Part shown: positions 33,736 to 42,728 of the stretch, piece after piece
Position numbering within the stretch: position 1 is the first letter of the stretch
Layout of the letters: each line of letters opens with the position of its first letter
Source of the DNA: Yoonia ponticola
Lineage (GTDB): Bacteria; Pseudomonadota; Alphaproteobacteria; Rhodobacterales; Rhodobacteraceae
Direction of reading: 5' to 3'
Length of the DNA: 64,000 nucleotides
Assembly: GCF_014199395.1 (NCBI RefSeq)
Contig: NZ_JACIJM010000003.1
Span: 186,001-250,000 of the forward strand
Position numbers and translations under genes: made by a program
Notes under the pieces: generated by a model
What the model saw: the letters and a program-made list of their open reading frames with translations, nothing else
What the model was told of the DNA's origin: nothing
The model's database searches: none

Positions 33736-35775
33736 ATGACCAAAGATCCTCTCGTTATTTTCACGCCTTCGGGCAAGCGCGGCAATTTTCCGGTTGGCAC
33801 ACCGATCCTGACGGCCGCGCGTCAGCTTGGCGTTGATCTGGATTCGGTCTGTGGTGGCCGTGGGATTTGCTCAAAGTGTCAGATTGCGCCGTCGTTCGGT
33901 CAGTTCTCGAAACACGGGGTGACGGTGGCGGACGATGCCTTGTCCGAGTGGAACAGCGTGGAACAGCGATACGACGACATTCGCGGCTTGGCCAAGGGGC
34001 GGCGTTTGGGCTGTCAGGCCAAGGTGCAAAAGGACGTAGTCATTGACGTGCCCGAGACCAGCCAAGTCCACAAACAGGTCGTGCGCAAACGTGCAGAGGC
34101 TCGCGATATCACGCTGAACCCTACCACGCGGCTGTATTACGTCGAAGTCGAAGAGCCGGACATGCACGACCCGTCTGGCGATCTAGAGCGCCTGATCGTG
34201 GCGCTGCGACGCGATTGGGATTTGCCCGACTTAGAGGCTGATTTGACGGTGCTGAAGGCGCTGCAACCTGCGCTGCGCAAGGGCCAATGGAAAGTCACTT
34301 GCGCCGTGCATCTGGGCGACGACACATTTGCGCCAAGGATCATGCAGGTCTGGCCCGGCTACTTTGAAGGCGCGATCTACGGGCTGGCCGTGGACCTTGG
34401 ATCGACCACAATCGCGACCCACTTGTGCGACCTGCACAGCGGCGAAGTTGTGGCGTCTTCGGGCATTATGAACCCGCAAATCCGCTTTGGCGAAGACCTG
34501 ATGAGCCGCGTCAGCTATTCGATGATGAACGCATCAGGCGCGGTTGAGATGACCACCGCCGTGCAAGAAGGCATGAACGCGTTGTTCACCCAGATCGCCT
34601 CTGAGGCGCAGATCGACCGTAACCAAATTATGGACGCGGTGTTTGTGTGTAACCCTGTGATGCACCACCTGTTTTTGGGCATCGACCCGTTTGAATTGGG
34701 GCAAGCGCCTTTTGCTTTGGCCACATCGGAATCCCTGTCGCTGCGCGCGATAGAGCTGAACCTCAACATCCACCCCGCCGCCCGCATCTACATCCTGCCC
34801 TGCATCGCGGGACACGTGGGCGCGGACGCGGCAGCGGTGGCATTGTCAGAGGCACCGGACAAGTCCGAAGACCTTGTGCTGGTTGTGGACGTGGGCACCA
34901 ACGCGGAAATCCTGCTGGGCAACAAAGACAAGGTGCTGGCCTGTTCATCACCCACCGGACCCGCATTTGAAGGCGCACAGATCAGTAGCGGCCAACGGGC
35001 AGCACCGGGTGCGATTGAGCGGGTCGAGATTGATCCGGTGACAAAACTGCCGCGCTTCAAGGTGATCGGATCAGACCTGTGGTCCGACGATCCCGACTTC
35101 GCGAAAGAAACCGCAAGCACAGGCGTCACTGGCATTTGCGGGTCCGGCATCATCGAGATGGTCGCGGAAATGCGGATGGCGGGGATTGTGGACGCGCCCG
35201 GCTTGATCGGGACGGCAGAGCAAACCGGATCGCCGAACTGTTTCACCGATGGCCGCACGCAAAGCTACCTCGTGCATGATGGCACCGCGACAGGCGGGCC
35301 GAAAATCACGGTCACAAACCGCGACATCCGCGAAATCCAGATGGCCAAGGCGGCGCTCTATTCCGGCGCACGCTTGCTCATGGATAAATTCGGGGTCGAT
35401 AACGTGGATCGCATCGTGCTTGCAGGGGCATTCGGGGCGCATATCTCGCCCAAACACGCGATGGTGCTGGGAATGATCCCAGACGCACCGCTGGACAAGG
35501 TCACATCGGCAGGCAACGCGGCAGGCACTGGGGCGCGGATCGCCCTGCTAAACCGCGACGCACGGGCCGAGATTGAGGACACAGTGCATAAAATCCACAA
35601 GATCGAAACCGCGATAGAACCGCGGTTCCAAGAGCATTTTGTGAACGCATCGGCCATTCCCAACGCGGTTGAACCATTCCCGATTTTAAACTCGATCGTC
35701 ACGCTGCCCACCGCGACACATAACACGGGCGGCGGGGGTGAAGACGGCGGACGGCGGCGCAGGCGGCGGGGTTAA
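33736..35775 (+). CDS. Corrinoid-protein reductive activator (RACo/RamA-like, ASKHA domain)
   Basis: This 679-residue protein starts with a plant-type 2Fe-2S ferredoxin domain: C39, C45 and C48 in SVCGGRGICSKC, then C93. A linker follows, then a large ASKHA ATPase region with VDLGSTTIATHLCDLHSGEV, VVDVGTNAEILLGN and VLAGAFGAHISPKHAM. The family uses ATP to reduce inactive Co(II) corrinoid proteins so they can work in methyl transfer. I prefer the ATG at 33736 to a GTG eight codons upstream because GGCGGC precedes it. The last residues are GGRRRRRRG, an odd basic tail. The likely client methyltransferase family is encoded at 60108. Confidence 0.88.
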   Translation: MTKDPLVIFTPSGKRGNFPVGTPILTAARQLGVDLDSVCGGRGICSKCQIAPSFGQFSKHGVTVADDALSEWNSVEQRYDDIRGLAKGRRLGCQAKVQKDVVIDVPETSQVHKQVVRKRAEARDITLNPTTRLYYVEVEEPDMHDPSGDLERLIVALRRDWDLPDLEADLTVLKALQPALRKGQWKVTCAVHLGDDTFAPRIMQVWPGYFEGAIYGLAVDLGSTTIATHLCDLHSGEVVASSGIMNPQIRFGEDLMSRVSYSMMNASGAVEMTTAVQEGMNALFTQIASEAQIDRNQIMDAVFVCNPVMHHLFLGIDPFELGQAPFALATSESLSLRAIELNLNIHPAARIYILPCIAGHVGADAAAVALSEAPDKSEDLVLVVDVGTNAEILLGNKDKVLACSSPTGPAFEGAQISSGQRAAPGAIERVEIDPVTKLPRFKVIGSDLWSDDPDFAKETASTGVTGICGSGIIEMVAEMRMAGIVDAPGLIGTAEQTGSPNCFTDGRTQSYLVHDGTATGGPKITVTNRDIREIQMAKAALYSGARLLMDKFGVDNVDRIVLAGAFGAHISPKHAMVLGMIPDAPLDKVTSAGNAAGTGARIALLNRDARAEIEDTVHKIHKIETAIEPRFQEHFVNASAIPNAVEPFPILNSIVTLPTATHNTGGGGEDGGRRRRRRG

Positions 35776-35821
35776 TTCAGGGGCCTACATGAGGGGCCAA
35801 GCTGGCGGCGCGATGTACAAT

Positions 35822-35877
35822 GAGGCCAGCCCCCAAACGCCACGTGTATTGGTATTGGGGGCCAGCCCCCAAACCCC
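35822..35877. repeat. Short direct repeat with GC-rich hairpin
   Basis: GGCCAGCCCCCAAAC occurs twice about 28 bases apart (from 35824 and 35860). The second copy lies in a 7-pair hairpin TTGGGGG-CCAG-CCCCCAA (35855-35872), 80 bases after the corrinoid reactivator stop. It may be a degenerate terminator or a small repeat remnant. The rest of the 216-base gap up to tRNA-Gly is featureless. Confidence 0.5.
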
Positions 35878-35990
35878 CGGGATTTAAAGAGCCAAAGAAG
35901 CAAAAGGCCCTCGCCCGTCGTTATCGTCAGTGACCTGCGTCGTTTTCGCGTTGACGGCATTCGCGGGCTTAGCTATTTCAATCCTAGCGC

Positions 35991-36064
35991 GCGGGTATGG
36001 TGAAAAGGTATCACGAAAGCTTCCCAAGCTTCAGTTACGAGTTCGATTCTCGTTACCCGCTCCA
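35991..36064 (+). tRNA. tRNA-Gly (anticodon CCC)
   Basis: A 74-base cloverleaf with encoded CCA: the acceptor GCGGGTA pairs with TACCCGC, the D stem is GTGA/TCAC, the anticodon loop TTCCCAA gives CCC, and the T stem ACGAG/CTCGT encloses TTCGATT. The anticodon stem has four good pairs and one A-C mismatch at its base. It lies between the corrinoid reactivator and the RidA-family gene. No integrase is nearby. Confidence 0.9.
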
Positions 36065-36102
36065 ATCCCTTCCCGCATCATCTTTGACCAAAGGAAGACA
36101 CC

Positions 36103-36453
36103 ATGTCAGACATTACTCGTATCGATTCCGGCCCACGCATGAGCCACGCTGTTGTTCACGGCGGGGTTGTTTATCTCGCGGGCCAAGTTGGCGTCGAAGG
36201 CGCCTCTGTGACAGAGCAAACAAAGGCTGTTCTCGACAAGATCGACGCCCTGCTGGAGAAAGCCGGCACAGACAAAACCAAAGTGCTGACAGCCCAAGTT
36301 TGGGTTGCCAATATCGCCACCGATTTTGCCGATATGAACGCTGTTTGGGACGCTTGGGTCGCCCCTGGTCACGCCCCTGCGCGCTGGACTGGTGAGGCGA
36401 AACTAGCCACGCCTGGTTACTCTGTCGAGATCATCGTCACAGCGGCTGTCTAA
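36103..36453 (+). CDS. RidA/YjgF-family protein without the catalytic arginine
   Basis: This 116-residue protein has the small RidA trimer fold: ISRIDSGPRMSHAVVHGGVV-like start, VYLAGQVG, and an ARWTGEAKLATPGYSVEIIV end. RidA enzymes hydrolyse reactive enamine/imine intermediates using an Arg near residue 105 before VEI; here the position before the VEI run is Gly-Tyr-Ser, and no such Arg is seen, so it probably belongs to a non-deaminase Rid subfamily. An AAGGAAG ribosome binding site precedes the ATG. The thioesterase gene starts 1 base after its stop. Confidence 0.85.
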   Translation: MSDITRIDSGPRMSHAVVHGGVVYLAGQVGVEGASVTEQTKAVLDKIDALLEKAGTDKTKVLTAQVWVANIATDFADMNAVWDAWVAPGHAPARWTGEAKLATPGYSVEIIVTAAV

Positions 36454-36454
36454 G

Positions 36455-36925
36455 GTGACACTCCCGTTTTTGACACCATTGACCGAGGACCAGTTGCGGG
36501 CGCAGGACGTGCCTGCGCCTTGGTCTTTCGGCATGGCTGACCGTGTGCGTTTTGGTGAAATCGATGTGCTTGGTCACGTCAACAACGCCGCTTATCTGCG
36601 CTGGTTCGAAAATCTACGGATTCACTATTTCGAGGTTTACGGGGTTGCGACCTACGACCATATCCCACCGAAAATTGTGTTGCGAAACATCAGCTTGGAC
36701 TTCAAAGCTGAAGTAAAACTGAACGATACTTATGTGCTGACAGGCCGCACGGTCGAAATGCGCACGAGCAGTTTTACCATGCATTATGGCGTTTATGTGC
36801 GTGGTGTTTTGACAACCACAGGCACTGCCGTGATCGTCAATTTGAACCAAGACAACACGAAACGTCCCCTCGCCGACAGTTTGCGCAGCACCTTGGCGCT
36901 GCGCGATGGTACTGTGCAGCTTTAG
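36455..36925 (+). CDS. Acyl-CoA thioesterase (hot-dog fold, 4HBT type)
   Basis: This 156-residue protein has the 4-hydroxybenzoyl-CoA thioesterase pattern [20 protein letters not shown] with the catalytic Asp and GHVNN, followed by the long hot-dog helix ([14 protein letters not shown]). The start is GTG immediately after the RidA-family gene; an ATG 26 codons later would cut an N-terminus ([20 protein letters not shown]) that looks conserved among Roseobacters from memory. The acyl substrate is unknown. Its end overlaps pgi by 4 bases in a convergent layout. Confidence 0.85.
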   Translation: MTLPFLTPLTEDQLRAQDVPAPWSFGMADRVRFGEIDVLGHVNNAAYLRWFENLRIHYFEVYGVATYDHIPPKIVLRNISLDFKAEVKLNDTYVLTGRTVEMRTSSFTMHYGVYVRGVLTTTGTAVIVNLNQDNTKRPLADSLRSTLALRDGTVQL

Positions 36926-38520
36926 ACGCCGTGTTTTTGCAGAAAATCGACAAGGGCGGCGGTTGAGCCGTCCTTGTTATCAGTCCCCGCCGTGCCCTCG
37001 ACAACGGGTTGCAATGCAGTGGCGAGTTCCTTGCCCAATTCAACGCCCCATTGGTCGTAGGAATTGATGCCCAGTACCACACCTTCGACGAACACACGGT
37101 GCTCATAAAGCGCGATCAGTTGGCCTAAGACAAACGGCGTCATCTGCGGATAAGCGATTGTCACCGATGGCCGATTTCCGGGGAAGACGCGGTGTTTAGC
37201 TTGGCGTTCCAGCTCGTCACCGTCGAATTTAACCGCGACCTTTGCACGGGCCTCGTCCAATGTGCGGCCTGTCATCAAAGCTTCGGATTGTGCAAGGCAA
37301 TTGGCGACCAAAAGCTGATGTTGGTGGTGTAAATCGTCTTCGTGACCACGTGCCGCGACCAAGAACTCGCAAGGCACCACCCGCGTGCCTTGGTGGATCA
37401 ATTGGTAGAACGCATGTTGGCCGTTGGTGCCCGGTTCGCCCCAAACAACAGGACCGGAATTGACCGTCAGATCAGCCCCGTCCATGCTAACGCCCTTGCC
37501 GTTGCTTTCCATCTCAAGTTGTTGAAGATAGGCCGGTAAGCGGTTGAGATTGTTATCATAAGGAAGAACAGCCCGCGTCGCATAGCCGCAAATCTGGTTG
37601 TGCCAGATGCCCACAACGGCGAGCAATGCAGGCAGATTTTCGGACCAATCTGCGGATTTGAAATGTACGTCCATGGCTTGGGCGCCGCGCAGGAATGACT
37701 TGAACGCATCCGCCCCAATGGCGATCATCAGCGACAGGCCAATCGGCCCCCACAACGAATAGCGACCGCCGACCCAATCTTCAAACCCGAACACCCGCTC
37801 TGGCGCGATGCCAAATGCTGCGGTTTTGTCTTCGGCGGTGGAAAGTGCCGCGAATTGTGCGCCCGTGTCGGTCACGACCTCGGCCATCCACGCTTGCGCC
37901 GTGCGGGCGTTGGTCATGGTTTCAATCGTGGTAAAGGTTTTCGACGCCACGATCACCAGCGTCGTTGCGGGGTCACATGTGCGTAAAACGCCAGCGATAT
38001 CAGCCGGATCCACGTTGGAGACAAAATGGCAGCGCGGCTCGTTGTGATAAGGTGCAAGCGCATTCACTGCCATGGCAGGCCCAAGGTCAGAGCCGCCGAT
38101 GCCGATATTGACCACATCCGTGATCTTGCCGCCCTGCCCTGTGAACGCACCGCTGCGCACGTCTTCTGCAAAGGCGGACATGTTGGCGAGCGTCCGCAAC
38201 ACATCGGGCATCACGTCTTTGCCGTTTACCATCACCGCGTCGCCATCAAGGTTGCGCAAAGCGGTGTGCAGCACGGCGCGGCCTTCGGTTTCGTTGATCG
38301 CCTCGCCTGCAAACATCGCGTCGCGCTTGGCGGTGACACCTGCGGTTTCGAGCAGATCAATCAGCAGATCGCGTCCGGTTTTGTCGATATTGGTCTTGGC
38401 GTAATCCAGACGCATATCGCTGGCTATGACGCTGAAATCATTGGCTCGGTCCGCGTCTACCAGTTCAATAAACTTGCGATCTGCGACCGTCGCGTGATGC
38501 TTTTTAAGTGCGTTCCACAT
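36922..38520 (-). CDS. pgi: Glucose-6-phosphate isomerase
   Basis: This 532-residue enzyme interconverts glucose 6-phosphate and fructose 6-phosphate. The family signature [20 protein letters not shown] is followed by [20 protein letters not shown], and the active-site region [17 protein letters not shown] contains the conserved His. The length (about 530-550) fits proteobacterial Pgi. It is the last gene of the zwf-pgl-pgi unit on the minus strand, three bases after pgl, so the three are likely one transcript. Confidence 0.96.
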   Translation of the reverse strand: MWNALKKHHATVADRKFIELVDADRANDFSVIASDMRLDYAKTNIDKTGRDLLIDLLETAGVTAKRDAMFAGEAINETEGRAVLHTALRNLDGDAVMVNGKDVMPDVLRTLANMSAFAEDVRSGAFTGQGGKITDVVNIGIGGSDLGPAMAVNALAPYHNEPRCHFVSNVDPADIAGVLRTCDPATTLVIVASKTFTTIETMTNARTAQAWMAEVVTDTGAQFAALSTAEDKTAAFGIAPERVFGFEDWVGGRYSLWGPIGLSLMIAIGADAFKSFLRGAQAMDVHFKSADWSENLPALLAVVGIWHNQICGYATRAVLPYDNNLNRLPAYLQQLEMESNGKGVSMDGADLTVNSGPVVWGEPGTNGQHAFYQLIHQGTRVVPCEFLVAARGHEDDLHHQHQLLVANCLAQSEALMTGRTLDEARAKVAVKFDGDELERQAKHRVFPGNRPSVTIAYPQMTPFVLGQLIALYEHRVFVEGVVLGINSYDQWGVELGKELATALQPVVEGTAGTDNKDGSTAALVDFLQKHGV

Positions 38521-38523
38521 GTC

Positions 38524-39195
38524 TTATGCCTTTGCCCAGTGGACCATTGTCCCTTGCAAGATTGCCGCAACTGGCGCGTCCTCTGGCATCATGCCGGACG
38601 CTTTTTCCAAAGCTGCGCGTTTCTCGTCGCCGATGATCACGATGTGCCGTCTGATCGCGCCATTCAGCACGCTGGCGGACAAGGTCACGCGCGGTTCAGG
38701 CGCACCGGGCGCGCGCATTGGCACTAAGGTGGCGTCAGTCGTTAATGCCTCGTTCAGCTTGTCGGCGCCGGGGAAAATGCTTGCGGTGTGCATGTCTGCG
38801 CCCATCCCGAGCAACATGACCGAGATCGGCAAGTGCGGCGCGATGGCGTCGGTGAGGCCCGGAATGCCCTCTTCTGGGGTCTCAAACGGCGCGTAAAGCG
38901 GCAGATATTCCGCCGCCGCGGCCTTTTCGATCAACAGCCGTTCCCGCAACAAGCGTGTGTTCGACCGGTCGGATGTTTCCGGCACCCAGCGTTCGTCCGT
39001 CAACAGCACGCTCACCCTTCCCCAGTCCAAATCGACGCCACAGAGCGCGTCGAAAATCGGACCCGGTGTGGTGCCGCCCGGCACGGCAAATGACGCGCGG
39101 TCGTGGGTCAGCAATGCGTTTTTCAACTCGCCCGCCAAGACGTTGGCCAAGTCGATCATCATCATTTCTGCGTCAGGGTATTCGGTGAATTCCAT
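38524..39195 (-). CDS. pgl: 6-Phosphogluconolactonase
   Basis: This 223-residue enzyme hydrolyses 6-phosphogluconolactone to 6-phosphogluconate, the step after zwf. It has the DevB/SOL-type pattern: SFAVPGGTTPGPIFDALCGV, VLLTDERWVPETSDRSNTRL and PISVMLLGMGADMHTASIFP. I start at MEFTEYPDAEMMMIDLANVL (39195), with AAGGAT upstream; a longer reading starts inside zwf. It lies 4 bases after the zwf stop. The neighbouring edd and eda genes of the Entner-Doudoroff route are not in the window. Confidence 0.94.
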   Translation of the reverse strand: MEFTEYPDAEMMMIDLANVLAGELKNALLTHDRASFAVPGGTTPGPIFDALCGVDLDWGRVSVLLTDERWVPETSDRSNTRLLRERLLIEKAAAAEYLPLYAPFETPEEGIPGLTDAIAPHLPISVMLLGMGADMHTASIFPGADKLNEALTTDATLVPMRAPGAPEPRVTLSASVLNGAIRRHIVIIGDEKRAALEKASGMMPEDAPVAAILQGTMVHWAKA

Positions 39196-39199
39196 CGGT

Positions 39200-40651
39200 C
39201 TATCCTTTGATTTCACGCCATTTTCTGCCGTCACGGTGCAGCAGCATCAAGGCGTCGTCAGGCCCGCTTGATCCGGCGGAATAGGTTTTAGGCACGTCGT
39301 TGCGCGCTTCCCAGCCTTCAATGATTGGGTCGGTCCAACCCCATGCGGCTTCGACTTCGTCGCCACGCATAAACAAAGTCTGGTTGCCGCGAATGACATC
39401 CATAATCAGGCGCTCGTAGGCGTCCGTGACCTCGACATCCGAGTCGCCAAGCGCCTCTGCGAAGGTCATATCAAGCGGCACGTTAACCAAGCGCATACCG
39501 CCCGGACCCGGTTCCTTGATTGTCACCTGAAGGTCGATGCCTTCGTTGGGTTGCAGGTGGATTGCGAGAATATTCTGCTGCTCTTCTTGGCCCTCAAAAA
39601 TCGAGTGGCCAAGAGGTTTGAACACAACAGCAATTTCAGAGGTCCGCGCCTTAAGCCGCTTGCCGGTCCGCAGGTAAAACGGCACGCCGGACCAGCGCCA
39701 GTTCGAAATGTGGCACTTCATCGCGACAAAGCTTTCGGTGTGGCTGCGCGGGTTTTCCGCGTCCTCGCGATAGCTGGGTCCGTTCGCGCTATTTTCGTAT
39801 TGCCCGCGCACGATGTGGTGCGGCATAATCGGCTCTAACGCACGGATAACTTTGAGTTTTTCGTCACGGACCTCATCCGCGCCAAATTGCGACGGTGGTT
39901 CCATTGCAATCAAGCAGAGCAACTGCATGAGGTGATTTTGCACCATATCACGCATCGCACCGGACTTGTCGTAATATGAACCACGCCCGCCAACACCGAC
40001 GGTTTCAGCGACCGTAATCTGGATGTGATCGACGTAATGGTTGTTCCAAAGCGGCTCGAACAGCACGTTGCCAAAGCGGACAGCCATCAAGTTCTGAACG
40101 GTTTCTTTACCAAGATAATGGTCAATGCGGTAAATCTGGCCTTCGTCGAAATGTAGCGCCAGCACGTCGTTCAGTTTGCGCGCACTTTCCAGATCGCGGC
40201 CAAACGGCTTTTCGACCACAATCCTGCTGGTTGCTGACGCGATTTTGTGGCGGTGCAGGCGTTCTGCCAAATCGCCGAACAAAGACGGCGCGACCGAGAA
40301 ATAGAAAGCTTGGACAACGTCGTTGCGGACCAATTCAGCCAGTTCGACCCAACCACCCTCGCCTTTTGCGTCAATTGGCACATATTCAATCTGCGCCAAA
40401 AATGCGTCTAAGCCGTTGCTGTCTTGGGATTCTTCGCCGCCAAATTCCAAAATCGCTTCTTTGATCATGGTGCGGTAGCCGTCGGAATCGATGTCAGAGC
40501 GTGCAGCCCCGATGATCCGCGATTCAACTGGCATTTGCCCTGACAAATATCGCCGGAACAAGCCGGGTAGAATTTTTCGACGGGCTAGGTCCCCTGTCCC
40601 ACCAAAGATGACAAGATCAAAATCCTCGACCGGAATCACGCGCGCGACCAT
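39200..40651 (-). CDS. zwf: Glucose-6-phosphate 1-dehydrogenase
   Basis: This 483-residue enzyme oxidises glucose 6-phosphate, producing NADPH. The nucleotide loop FGGTGDLARRKILPGLF is at the N-terminus. The active-site signature RIDHYLGKETVQNLMAVRFG contains the conserved DHYLGK, and GRGSYYDKSGAMRDMVQNHL follows. Length fits the family. It leads the pgl-pgi unit. A perfect 14-base palindrome at 40672-40685, 21 bases before the start, is a likely LacI-type operator, so the unit is probably sugar-regulated. Confidence 0.97.
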   Translation of the reverse strand: MVARVIPVEDFDLVIFGGTGDLARRKILPGLFRRYLSGQMPVESRIIGAARSDIDSDGYRTMIKEAILEFGGEESQDSNGLDAFLAQIEYVPIDAKGEGGWVELAELVRNDVVQAFYFSVAPSLFGDLAERLHRHKIASATSRIVVEKPFGRDLESARKLNDVLALHFDEGQIYRIDHYLGKETVQNLMAVRFGNVLFEPLWNNHYVDHIQITVAETVGVGGRGSYYDKSGAMRDMVQNHLMQLLCLIAMEPPSQFGADEVRDEKLKVIRALEPIMPHHIVRGQYENSANGPSYREDAENPRSHTESFVAMKCHISNWRWSGVPFYLRTGKRLKARTSEIAVVFKPLGHSIFEGQEEQQNILAIHLQPNEGIDLQVTIKEPGPGGMRLVNVPLDMTFAEALGDSDVEVTDAYERLIMDVIRGNQTLFMRGDEVEAAWGWTDPIIEGWEARNDVPKTYSAGSSGPDDALMLLHRDGRKWREIKG

Positions 40652-40671
40652 AGTATGCCCTTTTCAATTTC

Positions 40672-40685
40672 CGTTAGCGCTAACG
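40672..40685. promoter_or_regulatory. Palindromic operator upstream of zwf
   Basis: CGTTAGCGCTAACG is a perfect 14-base palindrome centred 28 bases upstream of the zwf start codon. Its form (TTAGCGCTAA core with central CG) is typical of LacI-family operators that control sugar genes. No LacI-family regulator gene lies in this window, so the regulator is elsewhere. Confidence 0.6.
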
Positions 40686-40905
40686 TGTTCCGTTTAGCCG
40701 CCACTTGATGTGAAGTCTAGCAATCACTGTTACGAGCATCGCTGTTTTCGGTATCATCGACCCTAAGCCTTTGATTTCATTAAAACGACAGCCTTTTGAC
40801 GGGTCATCGCGTTTTGGTCAGGTTAGCATCAATCTTCCCGATGTGGCAAACGCCAACCCTCCTGAGCCACCCGAATTTGGTTAATTTCTGCTGATATCTT
40901 GGCTT

Positions 40906-40921
40906 TGTACCGCGCGGTACA
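40906..40921. promoter_or_regulatory. Palindromic operator upstream of the flavin oxidoreductase
   Basis: TGTACCGCGCGGTACA is a perfect 16-base palindrome 25 bases before the start codon of the LLM oxidoreductase gene. TetR-family operators often have this TACC...GGTA layout. No TetR gene is adjacent. The rest of the 295-base zwf to LLM gap holds no gene I can support. Confidence 0.6.
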
Positions 40922-40945
40922 TAGGTGAGCGGAAAGGAACTCGTT

Positions 40946-41938
40946 ATGCAAAAATTCTCACTTCTCGATCTGTCGCCCATCCCCGAAGGCAAAACCGCAG
41001 CCGACGCGCTTGCGAATACCGCGGACTTGGCCGTGGCCGCTGAAAATGCTGGCTATCACCGTTTTTGGTTGGCCGAACATCACAACATGCCCGGAATTGC
41101 TAGCGCCGCCACGTCTGTTGTGATCGGTCATGTCGCGGCTGCAACCAAAACGATCCGCGTTGGTGCGGGCGGTATTATGTTGCCGAACCACGCCCCGCTG
41201 ATGATCGCAGAGCAATTCGGGACGCTGGCGACGCTATTCCCTGACCGGATTGATCTGGGATTGGGCCGCGCACCCGGCACGGACATGGCGACCGCGCGGG
41301 CATTGCGGCGACACATGGCGCCGGACGATACGTTCCCAGATGATGTGCAAGAATTGATTGGTTATCTCCAAGATCCAACGGGCGCTGCGGCTGTTCGTGC
41401 GGTTCCGGGCGAAGGGACAAATGTCCCTGTTTGGATCCTTGGGTCCAGCCTCTATGGTGCGCAGCTCGCCGCGTATCTTGGGTTGCCCTATGCGTTCGCG
41501 TCGCATTTTGCGCCGGATATGTTGGAACAGGCGATTTCAATTTACCGCTCGACCTTCAAACCGTCAGCGACATTGGCCAAGCCGTATGTGATGGTTGCGG
41601 CTGGCGTTTGTGCCGCAGAAACCGAGGCCGAAGCAGATTACCTGCGGTCGTCGCAATACCTCGCGTTTGCGAATTTACGTACTGGTAAGGCTGGAAAATT
41701 ACCGTTGCCCGTTGAGAATGTCGAAACGCAAATACCGCCGCAGGTCCTTGCACAGGTCAAACATGCGTTGTCATGTTCCGCATCAGGCACCGCCGATATG
41801 GTTCATGCGCAGTTGAAAGGCTTGATCGCCAAATATCAGCCTGATGAATTGATGGTGACGGGTATGATCCACGATCCGGCGGCGCGGATACGGTCGTTTG
41901 ATATCGCGGCCAAAGCGTTGAACGACCTGCAGGCCTAA
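40946..41938 (+). CDS. Luciferase-like (LLM class) flavin-dependent oxidoreductase
   Basis: This 330-residue TIM-barrel protein belongs to the bacterial luciferase-like monooxygenases. It shows [60 protein letters not shown] and [11 protein letters not shown]. The class uses reduced FMN or F420; the start of this group (LSxIPEG, HHN, GIASAA) is the YhbW/MsnO8-type subgroup with FMN. The substrate is unknown. The start is ATG 40946, with AAAGGA upstream. A perfect palindrome just upstream suggests regulation by a TetR-like repressor. Confidence 0.9.
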   Translation: MQKFSLLDLSPIPEGKTAADALANTADLAVAAENAGYHRFWLAEHHNMPGIASAATSVVIGHVAAATKTIRVGAGGIMLPNHAPLMIAEQFGTLATLFPDRIDLGLGRAPGTDMATARALRRHMAPDDTFPDDVQELIGYLQDPTGAAAVRAVPGEGTNVPVWILGSSLYGAQLAAYLGLPYAFASHFAPDMLEQAISIYRSTFKPSATLAKPYVMVAAGVCAAETEAEADYLRSSQYLAFANLRTGKAGKLPLPVENVETQIPPQVLAQVKHALSCSASGTADMVHAQLKGLIAKYQPDELMVTGMIHDPAARIRSFDIAAKALNDLQA

Positions 41939-41981
41939 TTGTGGGCTAGGATTTTCCGGTACTGGCGTGGATTGACACGAT

Positions 41982-42566
41982 TTATGCTTCGAGTTCCGCA
42001 TCCCAGTACAGGAAATCCAACCAGCTTTTGTGCAAGTGGTTTGGTGGGAATTTGCGTCCGTTGTTTTGTAGCTGACCTGTTTCCGGTTGGCGCGGCGGTT
42101 TGCGTAGTTTCATGCCCATTTGTTTCAGGCTTTTTGACCCTTTGCGCAGATTGCATGGGCTACATGCGGCGACCACGTTTTGCCATGATGTAATGCCACC
42201 GCTGGCCCGTGGAATCACGTGATCGAAGGTTAAATCGCCTTTGCTGCCGCAATATTGGCACCGGAATTCATCGCGCAAGAATAGGTTAAAGCGGGTGAAG
42301 GCCACCGTCCGTTGTGGTTTCACATAGTCGCGTAGCACGACCACCGACGGAATTTTGATTTCGGTAGAAGGGCTGTGCACCACTTCTTCGTATTCCGCGA
42401 TGATATCCACGCGGTCGAGCCACGCTGCTTTTACCGCGTCTTGCCAAGGCCATAGCGACAGTGGGTAATAGGATAACGGCCTGTAATCGGCATTCAGCAC
42501 AAGCGCCGGAAAATGCTTGAGGTCCGCTGCATCACGCACAAAGTTGGTTCGAAAGTCGCCGTTCAT
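41982..42566 (-). CDS. HNH endonuclease
   Basis: This 194-residue protein has an HNH nuclease domain in its middle: CQYCG (first Cys pair), TFDHVIPRASGGITSWQNVV with the catalytic His, and ACSPCNLRKG (second Cys pair), forming the structural zinc site. The N-terminal part (PALVLNADYRPLSYYPLSLW) is the conserved extension of the stand-alone HNH group in alphaproteobacteria. I use ATG 42566; a second in-frame ATG at 42578 is equally possible. No restriction methyltransferase or phage gene is next to it, so its role is unclear. Confidence 0.88.
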   Translation of the reverse strand: MNGDFRTNFVRDAADLKHFPALVLNADYRPLSYYPLSLWPWQDAVKAAWLDRVDIIAEYEEVVHSPSTEIKIPSVVVLRDYVKPQRTVAFTRFNLFLRDEFRCQYCGSKGDLTFDHVIPRASGGITSWQNVVAACSPCNLRKGSKSLKQMGMKLRKPPRQPETGQLQNNGRKFPPNHLHKSWLDFLYWDAELEA

Positions 42567-42728
42567 GGTCAAAATCATCCCTGCTCTGTCGCCCGGAGGT
42601 GCAGAGCGGGAGCCCCGCTCCGGCCGCATATCAAAACTATATCTAGTGTTTTCCAAAGGGCAACGCCCAATTGATCATCCAGATATCACACGCATGATCG
42701 CAGTTGGTGACAGTGTTATGACGCGTGG

